A stretch of DNA of 64,000 nucleotides from Skeletonema tropicum. Lineage: Eukaryota > Bacillariophyta > Thalassiosirophyceae > Thalassiosirales > Thalassiosiraceae. The position numbers and the translations under genes were made by a program. This document shows positions 10,552 to 17,501 of the stretch, in pieces. The stretch covers positions 1,054,001 to 1,118,000 of the forward strand of contig CM074139.1 in assembly GCA_037178625.1 (NCBI GenBank). Reading direction: 5' to 3'. Below the pieces are notes generated by a model that was given only the letters and a program-made list of their open reading frames with translations, was not told where the DNA came from and did not search any database. Numbering within the stretch: position 1 is the stretch's first letter; each line of letters starts with the position of its first letter.

Positions 10552-11494
10552 TTAATCAATCACAGGGCATTCATAAACGTCATAGATTGCACCGTTTCTA
10601 TCAGCAGTTCCATCTGTTGCAGATGTAGATTGCTTCTTCATCATCATCAGAGATTGCCATTTTTGCTCAATCAGCTCCGACATTTCTTCCGACGTCTCAC
10701 ACTTCATTTCGAATTCATACTCTCCAAAGCATTCAGCATAAGCACACTCGACAAACCCTAGCTTTTCTTTAAACAGCTTGATTGAGGACTGGTTGGTATC
10801 TTTTATCTTGACATAAAATCTCCGCAATTTCAAGGCAGATGCTCCATAATACATCATCATCAGAGCAAGCTCGGTACCTAGATTTTTGTGTCTGTGAGAT
10901 TCTACAGCTATCATGATATCAAGTTCTGCTTGTGTCAACTCCGCTGGTGTTTGTGTCTTAGTTAGTAACATTTGTTGTTGATTGAAATTCTCTTCATCAT
11001 CTGAGTTGTAATCGTCTTCCTCTGACAGAAATAAGTTGATGTCTCCAATCATTGCTTGTAGTGTCTGTTCGACTAATTTTGGATAAGACTCTTCTTTGCT
11101 ATCCTTTTCTACGTGCTCAGAAGGTATTGGAGGGATCTCAATCCTTTCACCATTACCATCTACTTCATCATGGCTGAGCAAGTCTCTGGCCAAGATGATG
11201 AATGTGCACTTGTTTTCATCATCCCTCCATTCTTTCTGCATCTGAATCTCCTCTTCCATCGTCAGCGGCTCTGATCCAGTCATTTCGAGAAGAAAGGGAT
11301 CTTGCATCCACTCATGATAGTTTGGCAAGTGTTTTGGTCCTGATGGCGGCAGAAATTTGTGGATGATGAGAAAGATACGTACAACGTGTATTATTTTTAA
11401 AGCAAGCATTAAAAATGTACCTTAGGTCCAACTCACGATAGGGAACAAGGATGCACCGTTCACCCGAAAGGCATAGACTATAGTTTTGCTTCAT
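10552..11494 (-). CDS. NAT9: NAT9-type GNAT N-acetyltransferase, complete two-exon gene
   Basis: Exon 1 is 11437-11494 and exon 2 is 10552-11339; the 97-bp intron 11340-11436 has a GTGAGT donor and CAG acceptor and restores a 281-residue frame. The N-terminus then reads GERCILVPYRPKHLPNYHEW, which aligns without gaps to human NAT9 (K-x-V-x-LVPY-x3-H-x-P-x-YHEWM). Next come SEPLTMEEEIQMQ and W-x-D-D-x-NKCTFI, also NAT9 hallmarks, an acidic insert (residues about 110-130), and the acetyl-CoA binding region HRHKNLGTELALMMM with a late FKEKLGFVE motif. NAT9 proteins are GCN5-related acetyltransferases linked to microtubule or histone biology in animals; the substrate in algae is unknown. This is the only copy of five that keeps exon 1. 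Confidence 0.88.
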
Positions 11495-12138
11495 TATACG
11501 ACGACGCTGCTGTTATTCGCCGTAGATTAGATGATATATGTCGTCGACTTCATGCTTCATGCTAATTATTTTTTGCGCGGAGGAAGCCAGAGTCGATGGT
11601 TCCCGCAAAAAGGAAGGTTCCCGCAAAAACTATCTCAAGTATTACGTCCTGTCCGTGATGTATGTCAGCCTCAGCTCTATTTGCAGTCAGCAGGTGAATG
11701 CTGCTGATGTGTTGTTGTTGTTGTTGTTGTTGATGATGATATCTGCAATAGGACAGAAATGCAGTGGCAGTGTCAAGAGATTAAGGTCGTAGGTGGTTTA
11801 ACAGCAGGCAATCGATATACTTAGCATTATCTCCAAGCCTATTCGTGTTACAGAAATTTTAAAGTAGTCATATCATCTCAATCCCGAATACTTCTTTTGC
11901 ACTTCTCATCCCTTGCCAATACCTGAATTTCTTAGTTACATACTTAATGTAGAAAGCAGGTAGGGAGAGAGGGACGACACCGCGATGGCGATGGCGATGG
12001 CGCAAGACACTGGTCTATCCACATCTGATTTTAAAGTACCTAACTAAGTATGTAGCCCACCAGAAGCGACATAATCAATGGCAACATTGGCGTAAGTAAG
12101 CACTGGTATAAAAAAGGATGAAACTTCCTACATCTCAT
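11495..12138. other. Intergenic region with simple repeats
   Basis: Holds a GTT/GAT trinucleotide tract at about 11710-11740 and a GCGATG tract at about 11982-12003. A ~67-bp segment at 11749-11815 resembles 23377-23445. No gene seen. Confidence 0.4.
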
Positions 12139-12144
12139 AAAAAA
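12139..12144 (-). terminator. RNA polymerase III T-run after tRNA-Cys copy A
   Basis: Six consecutive T on the minus strand, 5 nt after the end of the 5' half of tRNA-Cys copy A. This is a strong Pol III stop and fits a transcript whose last tRNA segment is the 5' half. Confidence 0.65.
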
Positions 12145-12149
12145 TAAGT

Positions 12150-12233
12150 CTGCAATCGAACGCTCTACCACTGAGCTATAAGTGCAGGTATAGCACCCAA
12201 CGTGAGTCGAACACGTGACCATTCGAAGATTGC
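12150..12233 (-). tRNA. trnC-GCA: Permuted tRNA-Cys(GCA), copy A
   Basis: On the minus strand the 3' half (nt 38-73, 12227-12192) comes first, then a 6-nt linker, then the 5' half (nt 1-37, 12185-12150). Joined head to tail they form a perfect 72-nt cloverleaf: 7-bp acceptor, D stem GCTC/GAGC, anticodon stem TTCGA/TCGAA with loop reading GCA, T stem ACGTG/CACGT with loop TTCGACT, and discriminator U73, the tRNA-Cys identity base. The flanks supply a canonical bulge-helix-bulge: TTGC of the anticodon loop pairs with GCAA at 12233-12230, with 3-nt bulges AGA and TCT. Cleavage there joins nt 37 to 38, the normal eukaryotic intron position. A T6 terminator follows at once and a TATA-like box lies upstream. 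Mature sequence is identical to copy B. Confidence 0.8.
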
Positions 12234-12252
12234 TGTGCTGAGAGAGAATAGC

Positions 12253-12261
12253 TTTTATATA
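12253..12261 (-). promoter_or_regulatory. TATA-like element upstream of tRNA-Cys copy A
   Basis: TATATAAAA on the minus strand, starting 28 nt before the first base-paired nucleotide of copy A. TATA boxes at this distance help Pol III genes in plants and some algae. It lies between the T-runs of copy B and the start of copy A, so copy A probably has its own promoter. Confidence 0.45.
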
Positions 12262-12305
12262 AAAAGGATGACTCTTCCTAACGATTCACAAAAGGAGCGT
12301 CACCC

Positions 12306-12309
12306 AAAA
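12306..12309 (-). terminator. Short Pol III T-run after tRNA-Cys copy B
   Basis: TTTT on the minus strand, 4 nt after the end of the 5' half of copy B; further T4 and T5 runs follow within 50 nt. These would stop Pol III before it reached copy A, arguing against one intron-containing transcript across both copies. Confidence 0.5.
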
Positions 12310-12313
12310 GAAT

Positions 12314-12397
12314 CTGCAATCGAACGCTCTACCACTGAGCTATAAGTGCAATGATAGCACCCAACGTGAGTCGAACACGTGACCATTCGAAGATTGC
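12314..12397 (-). tRNA. trnC-GCA: Permuted tRNA-Cys(GCA), copy B
   Basis: Same architecture as copy A: 3' half at 12391-12356, 6-nt linker of different sequence (12355-12350), 5' half at 12349-12314. GCAA at 12397-12394 pairs with the anticodon-loop TTGC to make the central helix of a bulge-helix-bulge. The A box (TAGCTCAGTGG) follows the B box (GTTCGACTC), the reverse of normal order. The 3' half begins only 2 nt after the discriminator base of tRNA-Ala with no T-run between, so the two are probably transcribed together. An alternative reading, a normal-order tRNA built from the 5' half of B and the 3' half of A with an ~86-nt intron, would cross three T-runs. Confidence 0.8.
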
Positions 12398-12399
12398 AA

Positions 12400-12471
12400 T
12401 GGAGCTGCGGGGAGTCGAACCCCGGACTTTCCGCATGCAAAGCGGACGCGCTACCACTGTGCCACAGCCCC
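12400..12471 (-). tRNA. trnA-UGC: tRNA-Ala(UGC)
   Basis: 72-nt cloverleaf with acceptor GGGGCTG/CAGCTCC, D arm with A box TGGCACAGTGG, anticodon stem TCCGC/GCGGA with loop TTTGCAT (anticodon TGC), T arm with GGTTCGACTCC, and discriminator A at 12400. No intron. It has no T-run of its own before the downstream permuted tRNA-Cys, so it is likely the first cistron of a two-tRNA transcript. Confidence 0.93.
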
Positions 12472-13252
12472 TTACGTCTGTCCGTAGAAACGTTAAATTA
12501 ATATAAAATTTCTCGGTGATACCGCAACGAGCAAAGCTTCAATCTTCATTTTTTGTTGCCGGAGAAAGGGTTCTCAAAGTACAACGAAGAACTACAGCAC
12601 TTTCTCGTATGATGATCGATATGGGTTCACTGCCATAAACTTGGAGATCAAGGCCATTTCATCGGTTATGACAAATTCATTTTGTCCGGCGACGCTTGGA
12701 TACTTAGCACAGTCTATTATGGCAAGGAGGAGTTGGCAGTCGTTCGCGCTACTGATATGTAATAAGATTTACATCGGCTGCTACACCTACAATGCGCAGG
12801 AATCACAAAGCTCCTTCATCATTTACAACGAAGATGGTGAAAAGGTTTGTCGTTTGCAGATGCCTCATAGAGTTCCGTAGGGCTTCCATGGGCAGTTCAT
12901 TTCTGGTGAAGATCTTGAAAAGCATTTTGAGTATCATGAAAGTAGACCCTCCAGCGAGTTGAAAGATATGGAAGAAGAAACGTACCGGCTGCTTGTACAG
13001 CAAATGATGACATTTCCTTGAACTCAAGAGAAACAACAATGTGTATATAAGGATGTATATAATGTAATATGTATAGCTCGAATATGTTCAACAGAATCTC
13101 TAGAGTTCCATCTTTTATTATTTTAAACATTAAGTACTTCGTTTCCTACATTTCGTGCATTGAGCTGTCTTTGTCACTGTTTCGACCAATGCGCTTCTGC
13201 CTTGAATAATTAAGCTGCATGCTATTCGACTTGCGTCCGCCGTACTGCTGCA
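12472..13252. other. Intergenic, no gene supported
   Basis: About 780 bp between the tRNA cluster and the Ser-rich protein gene. Small open frames at 12641-12880 and 12803-13130 lack motifs. The first 50 bp is AT-rich, with a TATA-like stretch suitable for the tRNA-Ala gene on the minus strand. Confidence 0.35.
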
Positions 13253-13888
13253 TTAGTTCTTTCTGCCGTTTTGCGGAGTATTCGCCCTACTAATAGTCGA
13301 TTGACTTCTCGAGGGTGTCTTTTCCGATGGCGTAGTTTCGCTTTTACTTCTTGTTTGCGTAGAAGATGACTTGAGTGCAGACTTCCTTCTAACCGGTGTT
13401 GTAGTAGGAGAATCCGACCTCGAAGTCTGCTGAGTCGTTCCATCTCTCTCTTCTTTCCATGGTGCAAATTCATCTTCTTCATCAGGTGCATCTGATGGGT
13501 CTTCACTACTTTGACCAGCAGCATCACTAAAGCTTCTGGTACGAGTTTTAGCCGAAACATTGTTCTTTGCAAGGGTGCTAGCATCAAACGTCCTACCTCT
13601 CTTGAAATCAACAGTGCCTAATTCAATGCTGCCACTGAAGGAAGTCTTGCCACTTCTCACAGAAGAAGCAGATGTACACTTGAACGATTTTCCAAAGAAG
13701 GCTTCAGACAATGCTAGGAGAGTGCGTGTGGTGTTAAGAATGTTGATTGCCAGTAGTTTGCCACACTCAACATCATCTTTATTGTTGTTATCCATTGCCA
13801 TTAAGTCATACCCAAGGATGCAATGAGCAGAGATGATGTCATTTGGATAGATTCGAATGAGTCGGGTGCTATCGTTCACCCGTTGCAT
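13253..13888 (-). CDS. Hypothetical protein with Ser/Thr-rich disordered tail
   Basis: 211 residues from the first ATG after an in-frame stop. Residues 1-70 look folded (RLIRIYPNDIISAHCILGYDLMAMD, then an alpha-helical ECGKLLAINILNTTRTLLALSEAFFG). The remainder is low-complexity, rich in Ser, Thr, Lys, Arg and Pro with many potential phosphorylation sites. I recognise no family. It sits at the edge of the repeat-rich block, so expression is unproven, but codon use and a structured N-terminus argue that it is a gene. Confidence 0.5.
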   Translation of the reverse strand: MQRVNDSTRLIRIYPNDIISAHCILGYDLMAMDNNNKDDVECGKLLAINILNTTRTLLALSEAFFGKSFKCTSASSVRSGKTSFSGSIELGTVDFKRGRTFDASTLAKNNVSAKTRTRSFSDAAGQSSEDPSDAPDEEDEFAPWKEERDGTTQQTSRSDSPTTTPVRRKSALKSSSTQTRSKSETTPSEKTPSRSQSTISRANTPQNGRKN

Positions 13889-14047
13889 GCGTGGGAAGAT
13901 TTAGAGGAGACGTTTCAGGATAGGAAGCTGGTTTCTTCTCAATTTTCCGTTTGGCAAGGATCTTGAGCTGGACTTGAACAAGGCCAATACGTTTCATATG
14001 ATCGAATATGCAATTGACGTCCAGGCCAAGTCTGTCTCGCGAGAGGT

Positions 14048-14630
14048 CAATGCGACGATGGATACGAATTGGTAGCATGCGGTGCTGTTGACCAGCCCAC
14101 ACTGGACCTCTCATATCAGCTACGAGGCTGTAGAATCGCTTCTACGGACGCAATCCGTCTGAGCAGTGACAATGTGCTTGTATAGTATCACCGCAGAGTA
14201 TAATGGGACACTAGAAGCGGCTCATGCGCAAATTGACGACGATAGATGCGATATGGGTAATCGCAGTGCTACCGGCCAGCTCACACTGGACCTCTCAGAT
14301 CAGCTACGAGGCTGTAGCATCGCTTCTACGGACGCAATCCGTCTGAGCAGTGCCAATGTGCTTGTATAGTGTCGCCACCGAGTTTAATGGGACACTAGAA
14401 GCGGCTCATGCGCAAATTGACGACGATAGATACGATCTGGTAGAATGAAGCACTGCTGGACAGCTCAAATTGGACCTCTCATATCAGGTACGAGGCTGTA
14501 GAATCACTTCTAGCTACGCTGCTGTAGAATCACTTCTAGCTACGCTAGCCGTCTGAGCAGTGCGAATGTGCTTATAGTATTACCGTCGAACATAATGGGC
14601 CACAAGAAGCGGCTTATATGTATATTGACG
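14048..14630. repeat. Tandem ~185-bp repeat family, cluster 1
   Basis: At least three diverged units whose shared GGACCTCTCA start points lie at about 14103, 14291 and 14471 (spacing 188 and 180 bp), plus a partial unit before. The last part has a local duplication of a 28-bp segment. The same family recurs at 21967-22400. Short frames inside read alike (CLYS...NGTLEAAHAQIDDDR) but the unit length breaks the frame from copy to copy, so it is probably non-coding or a decayed gene. Confidence 0.75.
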
Positions 14631-14873
14631 AAGACACTGGACAGGATTGAACGTAGGTGATGCTGGTTTTAGAGTGACTCGCAATCTCCTCTCTGTGCAA
14701 ATCACCAACTTCTTGTTCATATATAAGTGTATACCTAAGTAGTTTATTCAATGATACTACAACTATCTTTCTGTGCACATCTTGGATATATCATAGGACT
14801 TGATTGCTGCTCCAAGCTGCAAAAAAGAAATGATCTAAAGCACAGAATATTACTCCAAAGCATGGTCACCGAT

Positions 14874-16351
14874 TCAAAGATCATCATCGTCCCAAACCAA
14901 AAGTTTCAAATCATCATGCGACTTGTTAGCTATGCCAGAGAGCAGACACTCCAACATGCGACGACTGTTGTCAATCTTCCCCTGCAAATCAGGATCTTTA
15001 TCGTCTTGTACGTACTGGCGGTGATACAATGGAACAAGTTCATTGACAGTCTCGATGGTACGTAAGTGTGCCAATGGAACAGTGAGATTTTTTTCTTTCT
15101 CTTCCTTGCTCCGGACTTTCTCATTTCGACAGCGTTCTTTCTCTTCTTCGATCTCCCTTTCCAAAGTAGTTTGGCGGAGCTTAACAAGACGTCTACTTTC
15201 GTCGTATTTCGCTTTCACCTGACGCATCTCCTCGTCTTCGTCCTCTTGAATACTCCTCATCGAATCCTTTACCTGGATTATAGACGTTGCAAGTTCACCG
15301 TCCTTTGCTGCAATACGCATGTCTGCGTTACGTTCTTCTTCATCATAGATGCCTTCTTGATCTTCACACTCAGTTTTGAATTTGGTGAAGCTCGCGTTTG
15401 TTTGGCTTTGCAGAACCTTAACCAGCAAATCATTCAATTGCTCTCGACCGTCAAGGCCCTTCCTGAGGAGCTCTGTGCATTGATACTTGTCCAACATATT
15501 ATGCTGGATATCGTTGAGATACATATTCTCAATCAACTCACGTTCTCCTTTCTTCTGAATTCCACTGATGGATTGCCCAAAGGTCAAGGACGACAGATCT
15601 CCAGAGGAAACTTGACTGTTGCTGTGAAAAGAAGACGTGGTCCCGTTTACTGATTCTCTTTCATCCTTGCGGAAAAGAGTCTATTCTTGCGCAAGGGAGT
15701 GGAAGTGGCATTCGCATACGGCTGCGTCCCGAAAGCATTAGCACTCACACTACCGCGAAGAGGGACACAACCGCCGCGAGGGACAGGAGGAGTAGAGAAA
15801 ATGTTGACATAGTGGTCATTCAAATTGTTGGCATTGGGAGTCGGAGCTGGGTGTTGAGAATGGATTATTTGATTGTTAGTGAAAAGTATAATTGGGTGTG
15901 AACAAGAAGCAAAGAATGTTTTTCAACACTCACCATCTAGCGTTTCTGAGGGTTTAGGAATGTACCGAAGGGCATTGCGTATTTTTTTGCCAATCCCCTC
16001 ATGATCGGTTTCGGTCCCGAGCCCGAGCATAACAGAGTATGTCAATTGGAAGGTGGAATTTTTTTGTTCCTCATCGAAATAATCGTAAATGTTATCGAAG
16101 CCAAGTTCGTTGGCAAACTGTTCAATGAAGCCTACACAAGACTTGTTATCCATACAACTGTTGAATGACTCTAAAAAATGCGCCCCGAGGTGTGGGAATG
16201 CGTCGTTTTCGAAAATAAAACGATGTAGCCCTTGCCATCCCCCTTCACGCTGTAAGATATGAGTTAGAACGGTGGCGATACCGTCTCGTCCCTCACCTTT
16301 TTTACAAAAACTGAAGAATCGTTCATTCATATCCATATCTTGTTCGGTCAT
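14874..16351 (-). CDS. Hypothetical three-exon protein with C-terminal coiled coil
   Basis: Exon 1 runs 16351-15934 from an ATG (MTEQDMDMNERFF), with donor GTGAGT and an 87-bp intron ending CCCAG at 15847. Exon 2 is 15846-15749 with a GTGAGT donor; a 68-bp intron (15748-15681) leads to exon 3, 15680-14874. This gives 440 residues. An alternative keeps exon 2 open to 15651 and needs a 29-nt intron, which is too short to prefer. Residues 1-140 are a folded, mostly helical domain with no family I know; the middle is Asn/Pro/Ser-rich; the last 230 residues form a charged coiled coil (VKAKYDESRRLVKLRQTTLE, then EEEKERC). Function unknown. Confidence 0.6.
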
Positions 16352-16497
16352 GTTACTTGTTTCCGATGTTGTACATTCAAAGATTATAGACAAAACGTTG
16401 GAATAAATGGCTTGACCAACAGTGTAAGCTTAGAGCTGTTGTCTTCGTTATGGTTGTTGTGGTGTGATTTTGTTGATTGGATTTTTGTCGTGCTACC

Positions 16498-17081
16498 GCG
16501 CGAAAAAAATGCTCCAGGAGCATTTAGGTCCCGGGTTCGCTAGTAAAAACAGTGATTAGCAAGCATTTTGGTCACGAGTTCCAACTCAAACTCGCACAAA
16601 ATCCTATCAACCATGTCGACATGCTACTCCGCGGCCTGACAAGTGCCATGGTAGACTCATAACACCAATAATCATGGGTTCTATGATAGTCCGTATTATT
16701 AGCCTCTGTAGAGTCACTGGTCAACGTCACAACTATCATATTTGCCCTGTAGTGGCCGAGGAGCATTCGTCAAGTGGGGGTCGGAGGCTGGTTTTGGTAG
16801 CGATTTTTACTAGGTAAAAATGACGAAATCGCTACCAAGTTATCTCCATCAGTGATAGATATAAATCGTTCGACCAAGGAATAAATATATTCAGATAGAC
16901 TTCAGTTTGGCATTCCCAGTCGACTTTTTTGTCGAACGTTTAGTTGTTATAGTTACTAGTGGACGTGATGACATGGTTATTACTTGCCTTTCTGTGAGTG
17001 AGAGTACTCCTCCGTAAGATAGTATGAATTCCTACTGTAGATTCTAGGAGCATTTTTTTCGGAGGAGCATTTTTTTCGCGC
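16498..17081. mobile_element. MITE-like element with 18-bp terminal inverted repeats
   Basis: GCGCGAAAAAAATGCTCC at 16498-16515 is exactly inverted at 17064-17081. The interior (about 550 bp) has no coding frame of note. It contains a second copy of the GGAGCATTTTTTTCG end motif at 17046-17060 and a 13-bp inverted repeat at 16794-16838. The right end meets the left end of the MULE at 17081. No clear target-site duplication was found. Confidence 0.6.
16794..16838. repeat. Hairpin inside the MITE-like element
   Basis: TTGGTAGCGATTT at 16794-16806 is inverted at 16826-16838 around a 19-bp spacer. It could be the end of a nested short element or a structural part of the MITE. Confidence 0.6.
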
Positions 17082-17177
17082 CATTCCTATTATTGGCAGT
17101 TCAGGTTCAGTTATTAGGACGGAGTCCCATTATTTCCAACCCAAAGGTCCGGGTACTGGATTTCTTGTACACAAGAA
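17081..17177 (+). repeat. Left terminal inverted repeat of the MULE
   Basis: 97 bp starting CCATTCCTATTATTGGCAG; matched in inverted orientation at 20892-20988 with one mismatch seen near the inner end. Long inverted ends are typical of Mutator-like elements. Confidence 0.9.
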
Positions 17178-17501
17178 CCTCCTCTATTTCAAATCCGCTC
17201 CAAGCCAACGGTGAGTTCACTTCCACGACCTCACCGCACCTCCCACACCCACTACACCTACCACCTACCTACCACCGCACAATGAATGTCACCTTGACAA
17301 TGGAAGGGCCGTCTCCTATGCGAAGCGAGCGCAGCGAGCGGAGCATCTCCATGGGGAAGATGAGCCGAGCGGAGCGATACGATGTTCTAAGTGGAGCGTT
17401 GCTCTCACAGAGAACTATATTCAGTCTAAGTCAGATGCGTACAGTGTCGGTCCTAATAAGAAAGATATAAATATAAAGTTTACCGAGGGACTATTGCAGT
17501 T

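Larger units (their letters stand above)
5604..11383. repeat. Five head-to-tail copies of a 1,156-bp unit
   Basis: Units run 5604-6759, 6760-7915, 7916-9071, 9072-10227 and 10228-11383. Each carries the last 260 bp of the plastid protein gene (+), a 64-bp spacer, exon 2 of a NAT9-like gene (-) and the 3' part of its intron. The left breakpoint lies in the coding sequence of the plastid gene; the right breakpoint lies inside the NAT9 intron. I saw no difference between copies in the stretches compared, and all translated frames are identical. The array leaves one complete gene at each outer edge and truncated copies inside. It is either a very recent amplification or an assembly artefact; no microhomology is evident at the unit junction. 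Confidence 0.95.

Noticed and set aside
5604..11383. Five functional NAT9 genes
   Set aside because: Only the outermost copy has exon 1 with the start codon and the N-terminal VPY motif; the other four lack it and begin at a TTG in frame.
12192..12349. A normal-order tRNA-Cys with an ~86-nt intron, made of the 5' half of copy B and the 3' half of copy A
   Set aside because: It is topologically possible and the same bulge-helix-bulge would form, but the would-be intron holds runs of four, four and five T that should stop Pol III, and a TATA-like box. It also leaves unexplained why a 3' half sits directly after tRNA-Ala. Kept as the main alternative.
14166..14369. Repeat-encoded 67-residue protein
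   Set aside because: Copies share similar peptides, but unit lengths of 188 and 180 bp break the frame and stops end each short frame.
15616..15650. Ultrashort intron of 29 or 35 nt in the coiled-coil gene
   Set aside because: Frame is kept, but a conventional 68-bp intron with a GTGAGT donor (15748) and acceptor at 15681 also joins the frames, so an ultrashort intron is not needed.
16520..16545. tRNA T-arm-like sequence (GGTCCCGGGTTCGCTAG)
   Set aside because: No D arm, anticodon arm or acceptor stem could be built around it.
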